64,000 bases of DNA from Ochotona curzoniae (GCF_017591425.1 NW_024466512.1:26217501-26281500); one strand, 5' to 3'. Counted from the stretch's first letter, positions 12,645-23,789 are shown. Program-made: numbers and translations. Notes: generated from the sequence alone by a model not told the origin.

Positions 12645-12785
12645 CTGCTACTTGATTATCCCCATTTCTCAGATGGGCAAATCGAGGTTTTTTGACCTGC
12701 CCTTTGTCACAGACACTGTGGAGCCAAGATTTGAATTGAGATCTAGCTGTATTCCCAGCTGTGCTCTATTTCTTCATCATGCTGA
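12645..12785 (-). repeat. MIR-like ancient SINE fragment
   Basis: 'attatccccatttctcagat' followed by 'gtcacagacactgtggagcc' and 'agatttgaattgagatctag' follows the reverse complement of the MIR consensus in order (remembered consensus). Diverged. Confidence 0.6.
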
Positions 12786-13591
12786 GTGATTCAAATGAGA
12801 GCTGGGGACTCTGCAAGGTGCTAGATGATGGCTGGGAAGCTGGAAGGGGCCGGGGCTCCTTGGAGGGTGCTGAACACTGGGTGATTAGATTTTGAAGTGT
12901 CTGTTGGGCTCTGTGGAAAGCAGAAAAGCAGGCCAGGAGGAGACAAATCCTTATCGCAGCAGATACCTCTGGGTTGAGGTCATGTTCTCTCTCTAGTCCA
13001 GCACCGCTACTCCTGGACGAAGCGCCTGCCCACTTCTGCCTCTCTCGCAGTCTGTGAATTAGCCCAGCCTGCTAATGAGCAGCAGCCATTGTGAGGGCAC
13101 AGTGGGCTTGAGGGAGGGGCCTGAGAGTCAGTGAGTTGGGACTGGACAGCGGAGAGTTCTGTGCCGTTTTGTCTGTAAAATAAGAATGTCAAGGAACAAT
13201 TGTTTCTTCATGACTGTGAATGTGGGCCTTGTGTTTGCAAAGGTCAGTGCCTGTGAGCACATCATGGTTTCAAGTGGGTTCCTATGGTAATCAGGCCAGT
13301 GTGACCGAAGGCATTTTGTGTCGGACAGCGGGTTGCTGGGTCTCCGTCCTTCTGTGCACTTCATGCTTGATCTCTGCCAGTGTGACTGTTCCTGTCTCCC
13401 CTTCCCCCTTTTCTTCTCATTTTCTTCCTTCCTGCACTACATGTAGGCGTGGAGCCGGAAATTCCTTCAGGAGGTATGTTCTGCTTGCCTTCTTCCTGTG
13501 CCTGCCTTCCGCGGGGGACCCCTGGTTTGAGAGAGTCCCGTAGCCTTCCTATAGAGTGAAAGGTTTTTATTTCGCTTTTCCCACCTTGCAG

Positions 13592-13704
13592 ATGAGTGCA
13601 GGCTGTCTTCCAGCGCTGATGCCAATGGGAACGCCCAGCCTTCTTCACTCGCTGCCAAGGGCTTCAGAAGCGTGCACCCCAACCTTTCTTCTGACAAGCC
13701 CCAG
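13592..13704 (+). CDS. SORBS1: SORBS1 coding exon e4
   Basis: 113 nt, phase 1 to 0. Reads (D)ECRLSSSADANGNAQPSSLA, then AKGFRSVHPNLSSDKPQ. Human has DEWRLSSSADANG...AAKGYRSVHPNLPSDKSQ, so the match is close; Trp to Cys and Tyr to Phe are lineage changes. The acceptor is cccaccttgcag; the donor is CCCAG|gtaggc. Serine-rich and likely disordered. The phase-0 end lets it splice to e5, to e6 (mouse-like ...DKPQ-GSPLLNEV), or to the candidate exon at 18815. Confidence 0.94.
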
Positions 13705-14950
13705 GTAGGCACGTGCCCAGGGGCAGGTGTTAGAGGGTAGAGGGGAGAAGCTCAAGAGTGCGACCTGGTCCTGTGTCTTGTAGCTTAGACTTGTGACTTC
13801 CTGCTTGCCCAGCTGGATGGTGAAATGGTTTTCAAGCATTTGGAGCCTCTCCACCAGGATGAGAATTTTGGGGAAAGTTGAGATCATGGGCAGCAGAGAC
13901 AAAGGATGAGTCTGGTCTGTTCTGGGGTGCTGCAAGCTAGCCTGGTATTTCTAGTTTTGATGGGTGCATGGGAAATGGTCTGTAGGAGAAAAATCATGTA
14001 GCCCTAAGTAGGAAAGAACTAAAAGCTTGGCAACTCTGTGGGATGTAAGATTGACAAGTGCATCTTGTGTGTGGTGCATTCATTTTGTGGCGCTGGATTG
14101 CCAGTGTGCAGTGACCGCATCCTTGCCAACGAAGGCCAGGTGATGACACCTGCGCACAAAACCCAGCAGCCCAGGAGCAGGCAGAAGGGGTGGACATGGG
14201 AGTGCCACAGAACTCAACTAGCTCAGCTCCATGCTGCAGGAGGAAATCCATGAAGCTATACAGCTTGGAGCAGGCATCTTTGCTGTCACTGTCCTAGCTG
14301 TTTGCCTGACTTTCCTTCTCTCCCTCCCTTGCCACTTTGCTGTTCTGGTGAAAGGACAGATCCTATTTTAATGCAGGTCACTCATGAATGCTTCTACACA
14401 GATGAACTACACCCATGGAGTGCAGCAGTCCTAGAGCTGGGCTGCTCAGAACATGTTCCTTGGGTGGGCACCTCCCCATGCCTGCCTTGTGTGAAGGCAC
14501 TTCCAGAACTCAGGAGGAGCCTGGAAACGCCACCGGTTCTTCCTGGTTTGCACAGGCCCACGAGAGGAAACTGGGTCAGCTGGGATGTCTTCTTCCTGTG
14601 CAGACCCCATTTCCCAGGCTGAGAGCTGCTTGTTATGTGCCAGGAAGCGCAGGGAAGCCCTGCCGGTCACCTGCTGTGACTTGCCTCTCTGAGCATAGCC
14701 ACGAGTATTCAGGCCAACTGGTCAGAACCAGCAGCTGTGGTCTCCACTGGACAAAGGCACAGGGAGGTCATTTGTCTGTTTGCCCATCCCTAAAGCCTTC
14801 CTCTGTAGTGGACACACTTCACCCATTTCAGGAAGAGATACAGTCAGCTCTATCCATTCTAGAAAACAGTGTTGATGAACTCAGACCAAGTATCGAGGCA
14901 CTTTGTTTTCCTCTGTTAATCCAACAGATAGCATAACTCCTTTGACTTCC

Positions 14951-15290
14951 TTTTAAAAAATAACTTATGCACTTCTCTGAAAGGTAGAGTGACAGAGAAA
15001 GGAGAGAGAGAGAGAGATCTTCCATCTGCTGGTTCATTACACAAATGCCCACATGGGCCATATAGGGCTGGGCCAGCCTGAAGCCAGGAGCCAGGAGCCA
15101 GGAGCCAGGATCTCCCTCTGGACCTTCCATGTGGGTCCAGGGGCCAAGCACTTAGGCTGTTTCATTGCTTTCCAAGGCATAATACCAGGAAGCTGAATTG
15201 AAAGTGGAGCAGCTGGTATTCAAATCACTTTTGATATAGGATGCCAGCATTGTAAGCTGTAGCTTCACATGCCACTAAGTGACACGGCAC
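14951..15290 (-). mobile_element. Old C-SINE with internal 7-nt tandem repeat
   Basis: Reverse-oriented landmarks: 'ttttaaaaaataactta', 'gatcttccatctgctggttc', 'catgtgggtccaggggccaa', 'ctgaattgaaagtggagcag', 'gatgccagcattgtaagc'. At 15083-15110 the element carries four head-to-tail copies of gccagga where the family has one or two, so it has expanded locally. A CA-rich tract follows at 15293-15318. Confidence 0.85.
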
Positions 15291-15292
15291 TT

Positions 15293-15318
15293 GCGCATGC
15301 ACGCGCACACACACACCC
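15293..15318. repeat. CA-rich microsatellite
   Basis: Short alternating purine/pyrimidine tract (gcgcatgcacgcgcacacac) directly after the old SINE, possibly grown from its end. Confidence 0.7.
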
Positions 15319-15499
15319 TTTGAATTCTTTTAAACACCTCCTCTCAGAGATCATTTTAAAAGCAGATGAAGTAAAGAAATCTGTTGTGAAATTCGTTTGC
15401 ATAACTCACCATTGAGCATCTGTGTGATGCTCAGATCATGAGCTCACAGCCCCTTCCTGAGCAGTTTGAAGGTCAGCATCCCCCATTAGCTCCTATGAA

Positions 15500-15860
15500 T
15501 AACATGCTTTCTTTTTTTTTTTTTAAAGATTTATTTTTATTATTTTTTTGTTGGAAAGGCAGATATACAGAGAGGAGAGACAGAGAGGAAGGTCTTCCGT
15601 CCAATGATTCACTCCCCAAGTGAGCGCAATGGCCGATGCTATGCCAATCCGAAGCCAGGAGCCTCTTCTGTGTCTCCCACGTGGGTGCAGGGTCGCAAAG
15701 CTTTGGGCCGTCCTCGACTGCCTTCCCGGGCCACAGGCAGGGAGCTGGAAGGGAAGCGGGGCTGCCAGGGATAGAACCGGCGCCCACATGGGATCCCGGG
15801 CATGCAAGGTGAGGACCTTAACCACTTGCACCACCGCGCCGGGCCCTAACATGCTTTCTT
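15500..15860 (-). mobile_element. Young full-length C-SINE with perfect target-site duplication
   Basis: Element at 15514-15846, from its T-rich start (reverse of the A tail) to 'caccaccgcgccgggccc'. It is flanked by identical 14-nt direct repeats taacatgctttctt at 15500-15513 and 15847-15860. The intact duplication and near-consensus body (cgcccacatgggatcccggg) mark it as the most recent insertion in the window. Confidence 0.96.
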
Positions 15861-17161
15861 ATCTGTCACTCTGTCTCCTTTTTACTAGGCTTTCTTAAAG
15901 AATGGTAAGCTGCTAGAATACCTACTATCCTGCACATTGAGTGTAAGTTTAGCCATCCAACTTTCTAGACCTGTTAGACCTTGTGTTGTATCTTGGAATT
16001 GCTTCCTAGCACAATCATGGTTTCTTGTCTGTGCAGCCACTGCCAGAGCTGTAAGTAGGTACCGGCTTGGCAAGGCCAGAGTGGTCTGGGACCTGCCTGG
16101 CTTGGTTGCAGCTGAAGAAAGCTTCCAGACCCTTCAGAGGCTTGATATCTCCTGTTAGGGATGGAATCAGTGTCTGGGAAACACATGGCCAGATAGGGGT
16201 CCTGTCTAGCCAGCCTGTCCCTGTAGTTCGGAGCCAAGGCTGTCCCCTCTGACATCACCATCGTCGTGAGAGTCCCCAGGGGAAGTAAGGGATTGGGAGG
16301 TCCTGGAGCTGTGTAACCCAGAAGCATAACCAAAACTTTTCAGGAAGCTGCATTTGTATTACAGACCCGCCTGCTAAGAGAATAAGTGAGATTTTTATTA
16401 GTAGCCAGCTGGACAGGAATACGCACTGCCCTTGTGATTCCTGCAATGTTTACTGTAAAACAGGACATAGTTCCTTCCATGTAAGGTGGCTGTGCCCACC
16501 CCTTCCTTCTTTAGGCCTAAAGGAAGCCCCAGGCTGGAGGAGTTCTGGCCCTGAGTGCTGTGCCAACACTCTGGGGAGATGTCCTCTGCAGGGTCAGAGC
16601 CCTGGGAAGGCTCGTGCCTGATATAGTGTAGCCTGGTACTATATATGGCCACGGCCAAATTAAGTTAAAAATTCACCAAAACCCATTTCCTTCTTTGGAT
16701 AAGAAAGAATCACATGTGGGACCTTCGAGCCCAAAGTCAGAGCAAATCTGAGCCCAAGTCACACTGCTCTCTCCTTACCTCATTAGCAGCCATCGTAGGC
16801 TTACCTGGCTGTCCCCAAGCCAATTGCTTTTCTAAGGAGTGTCATTTAGTCTATATGTAAATGCTCCCTAACCTGAAGTCCATGGTCACAGGCCCTACGT
16901 GAATTCACCTTTACTGATTTGCAGAGAGAGGCTCTGGATGCACTGCTTAAGGGAAGGGCACTGAAGTGCCTAGGAGACCCACACAGCTGTTTCCCCTTTA
17001 AGGTTATTTGAAAACTGAATTCTAAGGTTCCTCATTGCCTCTGGGATGAGATGCTAATCCAGGGTCAGAAAGCTTGCTTTATTTCTCACTTGTTCATCTT
17101 TCCTTGCTACCTATGCTTCAAAAACTACAAAATGTAAACCATGATTCAAAAAGACGTATTT

Positions 17162-17493
17162 GGGCCCAGCACAATAGCATAGTGGTTAAAGTCCTTGCCT
17201 TGAACGCACCAGGATCCCATATGGATACCAGTTCTAATCCCAGCAGCCCCACTTCCCATCCAGCTCCCTGCTTGTTGCCTGGGAAAGCAGTAGAGGATGG
17301 CTCAAGGACTTGGGACCCTGCACCCGCGTGGGAGACCTGGAAGAAGCTCCTGGCTCCTAGCTTCGGATTGGCTCAGCTCCAGCTGTTTTGGCCATTTGGA
17401 GAGTGAAGCATTGGACAGAAGATCTTCCTCTCTGCCTCTCCTCCTTTGTACATCTGCCTGTCCAATAAAAATAAATACATCTTAAAAAAAAAA
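17162..17493 (+). mobile_element. C-SINE, younger subfamily, with A tail
   Basis: Forward copy from 'gggcccagcacaatagcata' through 'gcacccgcgtgggagacctg' to 'ccaataaaaataaatacat' and a run of ten A. Flanks (aaaaagacgtattt before, aaaaagtcaaattt after) look like a decayed target duplication. Confidence 0.94.
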
Positions 17494-18140
17494 GTCAAAT
17501 TTGATCCACACCCCTGGAGCACTACAGTTTGGGGCTCCAGCCCATTTGCTAGATGTCTCCTGTGCATTGTGGAGGAGTGGCTGTCCTCTGGGCCTGGGAA
17601 TAAAGTTCGGGAACAGAAGGGAGCATTGCTCCGTCTGCATTATCCTCCTGGTTTCTCACCCTCTGCTCGCCTTGACCTGCTCGTGGCAAAGGTAGACGGA
17701 GGAGATGTGATCTCATAGCTCTTTAGCTCTGGACCTGCAGCTGGAGCTCTGAGCTTAAGCCATGACTCCACGGCTGATGACTCACCTCCTGGATTGACTC
17801 TCAGTGCATGTGATGGAATTTGAGGAACCAGGCATGGCCAGGACTGCAGCCAGTGACGTGTGCTGTTGCCTGATCCCCTTTGCTTGTGCAGTGAAGCTGG
17901 GAGACTTCATGTGTTTAGTAACCAGTGCATCGGCCTGTCTCCTTTGGCTGGATAGCGCCTAGCATTCAGGCCTCGGCATTTTCTGCATAGGCAGCTGTCG
18001 ATTGTTCCAAGTAAGGGACCCAGGGCCAGATCTCAGTGACTCAGAAAAGCTGTCTGTCTTCATGAACACAAGGAAGGACGGGCCTTTCGTTCTCTTCTCT
18101 CAGATAAAGGTGAAAGGCCCTCCAAAGAGTTCTGGTGAAT

Positions 18141-18435
18141 CAATAATAATAATAATTGAAAGGCAGTGAGACAGAGAGAGGAAGAGAGAGATCTTCCTGT
18201 TCATTTCCCAGATGCCCAGCTGAGCCAGGCCCAAGGTGATGCCAGGAATCCAGATGTGGTCTCCCATGTGGGTGGCAGGCACCCAGCCACCTGAGCCCCT
18301 ACCTGCTGCCTCTCAAGGTGTGTCACAGCAGGAAGCCGGAATTAGAAGCCGGGCTGGGGTTCAACCCCAGACACACCAGAATGGGGTGCAGGAGTCCCCA
18401 GAGGCATCCTGATCACAGTGTCAGATGCCTGCTCC
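18141..18435 (-). mobile_element. Old C-SINE remnant
   Basis: AAT-repeat start (remodelled A tail), 'aaaggcagtgagacagagag', 'gatcttcctgttcatttccc', 'ggtctcccatgtgggtggca', 'ggttcaaccccagacacacc', then a degenerate tRNA-like end. Very diverged. Confidence 0.65.
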
Positions 18436-18814
18436 AAGCCCAAGTCTGAGTGAGAGAAGTCTGGGATGGAGGGGGTTCCCTAGGCCTACCAGAGTAGGGC
18501 AGTCAAATAAACAGTGGTGACACTGCCAACAGCTAAAGACTGACGTCAGAACTGAGTGTGTGGTGTGTTGTGGGCTGGGCCCGGCCTCCCCCGGCAGCAA
18601 GGAGCAGCAGGGCCTGCCCTCCAGCTGACGATCAGGTGAGGACAACGGCATGGAAGAGAAGGAAGGTCGTCCTGGGGACTCTCACCAAGAAAGTTTTATT
18701 TCCCATCATGTGACTGTGCTGTTTCTAACAGTCCACCCTTTTTCCATGTCCCCTCCTCTTCCTGTTTTCCCGTTTTTCCTGTTTTGATGCCACATCTTGA
18801 AAATGCCACTCAAG

Positions 18815-19510
18815 GTTCTCTCCCTGCCTGCTGGGGAGTGCTTTGCATGGCAGGCCCCCTCCACTGGCAGTCCCTGCAAGGACTCGCTCTGTGTGAGCAC
18901 GCTGAGGCCTTACATCTCACTCGGCACCCGCGGCCAGCAGAAACACTCACAGCCTCAGCCCATCTCTGTTCCCCTGGCGGCCGCCCCCAAAGTCACAATG
19001 TGCCCTGGTCCCTTGCTTTTGGGTTCCATGTTGCCCTGTGCTTCATCTGCACCCCAGCACTGCTCTGCAGCCACTGGGACAGTTGAAAGCAAGACTGTGA
19101 GCTGTAACCCACATCATGGGCCAGCTGGGCAAAAAAAGGTCAGCAGCTTATATGTCCCTTGTTTATCCAATAACCTTTGCTGGGCGGCATCGGAAACATC
19201 CTCTGGTGTTGCACGTGACCCAGCCCAAGGCACTCCCCCTGAGGCTGCAAGCACCCGGGCACCAGCTCGCAGCCTGGACTCCTGCACGGCCGGCACAGGA
19301 AAGGCACCCCCTGCTCCTCCTCCTGACCCTCCCAAACTGCTCTTTGACATCCGGAAAGATGCCGGTGGTGGTGTGCCTGCTTCCCTGGGGACTCGGGCTT
19401 CCTTCCCGGATGCGGTGCGCCCACTGGTGCTAGGCCCCCAAGGTACCTCTGATCCCGAAAACCGGAGGAGCCGAGAGCCTTCCCTTCTGCAGCCGTGTAG
19501 TCCAGCCAAG
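18815..19510 (+). other. SORBS1: Candidate alternative coding exon with GC donor
   Basis: Not proven coding. 696 nt, 232 sense codons with no stop, phase 0 to 0, which fits exactly between e4 (ends phase 0) and e5 (starts phase 0). The acceptor is a long pyrimidine tract, then ccactcaag (AG at 18813-18814). The 3' end AAG|gcaagg at 19511 is a good match to the GC-AG donor class (AG|GCAAGT), and the next in-frame stop comes three codons later. A shorter form could use AAAAAG|gtcagc at 19139 (324 nt, also phase 0). The translation is Ser/Pro-rich, with a proline-rich core KAPPAPPPDPPKLLFDIRKD that could bind SH3 or EVH1 domains. Composition resembles e5. Against: the minus strand is also open for 158-218 codons here, so GC content explains part of the openness, and I recall no annotated SORBS1 exon of this sequence. 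Confidence 0.42.
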
Positions 19511-20108
19511 GCAAGGAAATAGGGATGTCTGTGTGTTTCTTCCAAAGCGGGCCCGTGTGGCTCAAGTTTGTTTTCTGGGCTACTCTCCATTCCCCCTGCC
19601 TCCCTTCTCCCCTCCCTTCCGTTGTTAATGTTGTTGTGGCTTTACTTCTGACTTCCTCTCCTAAATGTCTCAGCACAGACCCCTCTCTCTTCTCTGTAAA
19701 CATGCTAAGTGTGTCGGAGTGCGGAACCCACAGACTAACCTTGATGGCCAGATGACGGAGTGTGTGTATGTGTGAAGATGCTAAAGAAAGCTGCATTTAC
19801 TTGCAAGCTTGCATTCTGTCCAGAGCGGTTTAATCAGAGCCGGCCTGCCTGTTCTGTTGTTTCCTCCTTCTCTCTGATAAGGTGTTAAAAGGATTCAAAA
19901 ATAGATGGATGGAAAGTAACCTTGGAAAAGGCTCCCTCTGGGTCAGAGGTAGCAGGAAGCCAACTGGCCAGCACCCACTGTTCCACGGAGCAGCAATTCA
20001 GTCCTTCTCAGGGCAGATCCCTGCATGCCCGTGCACCCCGTCTGCGTGTGGGATTCCCCGCCGCCTGCTGCAACCCTTGGTGTAACAACCCCATTATTTC
20101 CCCCGCAG

Positions 20109-20465
20109 GACGCCACCTCGTCCAGCCCGGCCCAGCCTGAGGTAATAGTTGTCCCTCTTTACCTGGTTACTACCGACAGAGGGCACGAAGGTGAGGCCGA
20201 GGGCACACCGGGCTGCGTCCACACGGCGCCAGCCACCACCTCTGCTGCCTCGCCTCTGACCTTCCCGACTCTAGACGATTTCATTCCCCCTCATCTGCAG
20301 AGGCGGCCCCACCAAGGCTCGCCAGCCAGTGCTTGTGGCTCCTTGTCCCCCGTTAGCCACGCGCCACCACCATCCTTCTCACCACCACCTCCACTGGTCC
20401 CTCCGGCCCCGGAGGACCTCCGCAGCGTCTCAGAGCCTGACCTCACGGGAGCTGTTCCAAGTACC
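20109..20465 (+). CDS. SORBS1: SORBS1 coding exon e5 (large proline-rich exon)
   Basis: 357 nt, 119 codons, phase 0 to 0, so skippable; as I recall it, mouse canonical SORBS1 lacks it. Starts DATSSSPAQPEVIVVPLYLV, then TTDRGHEG. Mid-exon has ASPLTFPTLDDFIPPHLQR; the end has SFSPPPPLVPPAPEDL and SEPDLTGAVPST. All are recognisable human SORBS1 blocks. The human segment after GQEG (TARPPTPLGPLGC) is shortened and altered here (EAEGTPGC). The proline cluster is a plausible SH3/EVH1 ligand (inference). The acceptor is attatttcccccgcag; the donor is AGTACC|gtaagc. An in-frame internal donor, CCTGAG|gtaata (20142), could give an 11-codon short form. A second, better-looking one, GAAG|gtgagg (20191), is out of phase with e6. 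Confidence 0.95.
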
Positions 20466-23400
20466 GTAAGCTTGCTGGACCCCCTCCCACGGCTTCCCTG
20501 GTGCCTGTGTCCTCCTGCCGGCAACCGCACCCCTCTCATCGCACTACCCAGTGCCTGCGTGATGACCGAGCCCAAGTGCATGCCCCCTGTGTGCCCCCTG
20601 CCTCCCGCCGCTGCTCCTGAGCCCTCCAAGCACCTCTTCTGTCCTGAGAACACTTTTCCGCTACAACCTTCCCTGTGGCCAGGCAGGTGTAGCCATGTAC
20701 AGTGTGGAGGGAAGTGGGGAAAACAGGCAGGGAAGCCTCCTGCAGGCTCCAGCCCACTTGATGGTGAGCAGGGGGAAGAGACCCTACAAGTTGTCAGTCA
20801 ACAAACTCTAGTTTTACATCCCAAACTAACAAGGACTGGGATTTTAAAGAAAAAAAAAATCTTTAAACAAAGGATTCTGTACAAGGGTTAGGAGCTTCCC
20901 CCAAAAGGTTAGAGCTCCTGAAGGGGACTCCAGTGCTGAGGAGACAGGGCCCTGGCACCCCTGGCAGTAGGGGCTGAGTCCCTGTCCCATAGGAAAAGCC
21001 CAGCCCTCTAGAGAAAAAGCTTTGCCACTGCCCCTTTCCCTCAGGAGTCCTGGGAATTGAGAGAATTTAAGTAGATCTCAGGATGGGCATGATGTGGGGA
21101 AACCCGGATCCACCTACAAGGCTGTCGGTACAGTGGGATCCAGGAGACGTTCACTACAGTGCTGAGGACTTGCCCTGAGAATCAGGGCGATAGTGACTCT
21201 CCAGCGACTCGCCAGTGAACAGTGAGCCGAGGTGCTTCTGCCCTCCCTAGGTACCCTGGGTACAACCACTAACAAACAGATCATGGCCCCTGCTCTCAGG
21301 CCTTTTGCTTATTTGTTTTGGCAGAGCTGGGTAGCAGTTCAGTTCTCACAGGGAAGGGAGGTGGGGCCGTTTGCACAAGAATAGGGGCTGAGTAGGTAGC
21401 TCCAGGCTATTCTCCCAAAATGTCCATGCAGTGGGTCTGGGAGGGATGTGGGACCCTCACTTGGCAGCAAGCACCATGAGAGTTCCTGATGCTGGGATCC
21501 ATGTCCTGCATTTTGAGATGCAGTGATGTGTGGCACACTCCCTTTTGTGGAAGAAGGTGTCCACACTCCACCGGCCCAAACAGCTCATTAAGCCGGAACC
21601 AGTCATGCAGAAAGGGGGACACGTTCTGTTTGGCTTGTTGGAGGAATCACAGTGCGGCTGCAGTGAAGCCGAGACCTGTTTCATCCCCGCAATGGGGACG
21701 CACAGGTCTCTTCTCAAATCAATCAGGACCAGGCCCAAGGTGACCATAGACTTGGATGTCCCTCTAATGCTGAGCTTTGTTGCTTAGCCCTGTTGTAGGA
21801 AAAGGAGAAGTTGACCCCTTACACACAGGGTGTGTCTCACCAGCAGGAGATAAAGGGACTCTTGTGTGTCGGATGTGCGTACACCACTAAGTAGCTGTGC
21901 TGTGTGTCCTGTAGTGTATCATTGGAATAGATCTAGGTTTTCACAACCAGTTTGAGGAGTACGATGACAGTAGAAAAGGCAGTGACCAGCTTGTTGTAGA
22001 CCTCCTGATAGCGTCTGATTTGTCCCCAGGTCACAGCTTAGGAGGTGAGGAAAGGAAACTGCTTAGGGTCAGTGTGACAGTTGATGTCACCATGGACGGT
22101 ATTTGAGCCTTACATGGTGGATGCTCCATCTATAGGAGAGTCAGCAGGAGGAGCAAAAGCACTAGGTGATCCCACTTCTCTTTGTGCTATTCTAGCAATT
22201 CAGCACAGTGAGTGTGTAAAGAATTTATGCTCACATCAGACATGTGTGCTCTAAAGAGCTGCGTGTCTGAGTTTTTAGTGATAGCATGTTCATCTTTATT
22301 GTTATCACTGGAGATAAATTAGGAAGAGTGTAATTATTTTCCACTTTATAAATGACAGAATCGAAAAGAGGCTGTGCAAGATCACACTGTGCCTTAGAGA
22401 AAGATTTCCTTTACTAGCTGCGCTGCTACTCACAACTGCAGGCAGTGGCTGTTTATGTCATTTCTGGAGAGAGACCACCTCACGCCAGGGCTTTGAAGCC
22501 CTACTGTGTGTGAGGAGCCGTCTTGGGTGCTGACTTGCACCACCTCTATCCTGCTGAATTCAAGGTTCTCTTGTACAAATCCTTGGTCGCACATGGGGTA
22601 GATTGGTCCTGGCATTTGTGGGAAGTTTGCTGAGCATCTGAAGGACATTTGCTAGGATTAGGGGCGGCGGGAGGGGCAAGGAGAAAGAGACAGGAGGAAA
22701 GGTGCCTGGCCCTCATTCCACAGGTAGTTACGTGACAGTTCATTTTTGATGCAATAGAATAATTGTTTCAGGGTTAGCTACCAAAATCTGGTTCTCACAT
22801 CCCCTTAAGAATGTTATCCTGGATTGGCGGATTGTAAAATCTGGAGGAGAATCTTTGCGAGACAGACAGATATGATGGAAGAAGCTCTGAAACAGGCTTG
22901 CTATATTGGGGAGGGGAGTCTTATTTTTATTGGTTGAAAAAAACTGGCATGACTCCCCATTGTGCACATTATGTTAGTATTAATCACTGTATTGGTATTT
23001 CTGGAAGAGGCCTCAGATTTCTAAAGTCAGGATTCTCAGAAGCCTTTACTTCAGGGATTTTTGTCACTCTAATTTTAGAATGAAAAAAAGTCACAGCAGG
23101 ATAGGATAAAACCTAAAGCTCAGCAGCCAGCGTTAGTACAATTGCTCAGTAGTTCGGAGGTGAAGCGTAGCTTTCTGAGAGAAGTATTATTTAGCTCTTC
23201 CCTCTTCTTACCTCTGTGTCTTCAAGTTCTCTCATTTGTCAACCTGGGATACTAAACTACCCTGATTTTTCCCAGTTCAACCAGCTCTTGTTCTTGGACC
23301 TCATTTGGAATTGCATGGGTTTTGCATGTTGCTCTACTTTGATTTGAATTTGCCTTTTTCAGTAACCAGATTCACTCACAGCTATCTCCAGGTGACACCA

Positions 23401-23647
23401 ATGAATGATGTTTTCAAGATGCTCAGTAACATTTGCCCTGCCCCTCTGCCTTTACTAATTGCCAACAGAGAGTATGCATTCCAGATTAAGCCTCTAACTG
23501 GAATTAATGTTGTGATATGTCTCACTGATTTTGTTTCCTTTGGTAATTAAGATCTGTGTGTCCAACTTTATCTTTCTTCCTTAGAGAAAGCATCAGTCCT
23601 TGGTGGCTTGTACTTACAGCTGGTCATGGTGTGAGTTTCCTTTTCAG
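20466..23647 (+). other. SORBS1: Intron e5-e6
   Basis: 3182 nt. The e5 frame stays open across the donor for 141 codons, to TAG at 20889-20891, through a proline-rich GC-rich stretch (see findings). A weak MIR-like piece sits at 22330-22395. Otherwise unique sequence. Confidence 0.85.
22330..22395 (-). repeat. Weak MIR-like fragment
   Basis: 'attattttccactttataaa' and 'tgtgcaagatcacact' resemble the reverse MIR core (remembered consensus). Short and diverged, so tentative. Confidence 0.35.
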
Positions 23648-23789
23648 GGTTCCAGTCTGCTACTAAATGAAGTGTCTTCGCACACTGGAAGTGACTCCCA
23701 GGCCTCCACACCAGTGAGCAAGCCCTCATCCGCCTACCCCTCCACCACCATCGTCAACCCTACAATCGTGCTCTTGCAGCATAACCGAG
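23648..23789 (+). CDS. SORBS1: SORBS1 coding exon e6
   Basis: 142 nt, phase 0 to 1. Reads GSSLLLNEVSSHTGSDSQ and SSAYPSTTIVNPTIVLLQHN, then R. Human has SSPLLNEVSSSLIGTDSQ...SSAYPSTTIVNPTIVLLQHNR, so the second half is virtually unchanged. The acceptor is ttccttttcag; the donor is CGAG|gtgagg. The conserved hydrophobic run TTIVNPTIVLLQHN is the start of the block leading into the SoHo domain. The GSS start equals the mouse junction form and confirms a phase-0 acceptor usable from e4 or e5. Confidence 0.96.

Larger units (their letters stand above)
7105..13591 (+). other. SORBS1: Intron e3-e4
   Basis: 6487 nt. Holds two younger C-SINEs in opposite orientations (8113-8430 and 9610-9893) and a MIR-like piece (12645-12785). 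A pyrimidine-rich block at 10040-10140 keeps a minus-strand frame open by composition only. Nothing else identified. Confidence 0.85.
13705..20108 (+). other. SORBS1: Intron e4-e5 (holds a large candidate exon)
   Basis: 6404 nt. Four C-SINEs (14951-15290, 15514-15846, 17162-17493, 18141-18435). A GC-richer, stop-poor block at 18815-19510 is entered separately as a candidate exon. A 173-codon open frame at 14415-14936 runs up to a SINE edge and lacks a usable donor, so I left it out. Confidence 0.8.

Noticed and set aside
14415..14936. 173-codon open frame in intron e4-e5
   Set aside because: No credible acceptor/donor pair in phase 0, no recognised motif, and it ends at the edge of an old SINE; treated as chance.
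15620..15846. tRNA-like sequence with A/B-box character
   Set aside because: It is the head of a C-SINE (tRNA-derived); the same sequence recurs in many copies, so it is not a tRNA gene.
19140..19796. 218-codon open frame on the minus strand
   Set aside because: Overlaps the GC-rich candidate exon block; no promoter, no family match, and best explained by low stop density in GC-rich DNA.
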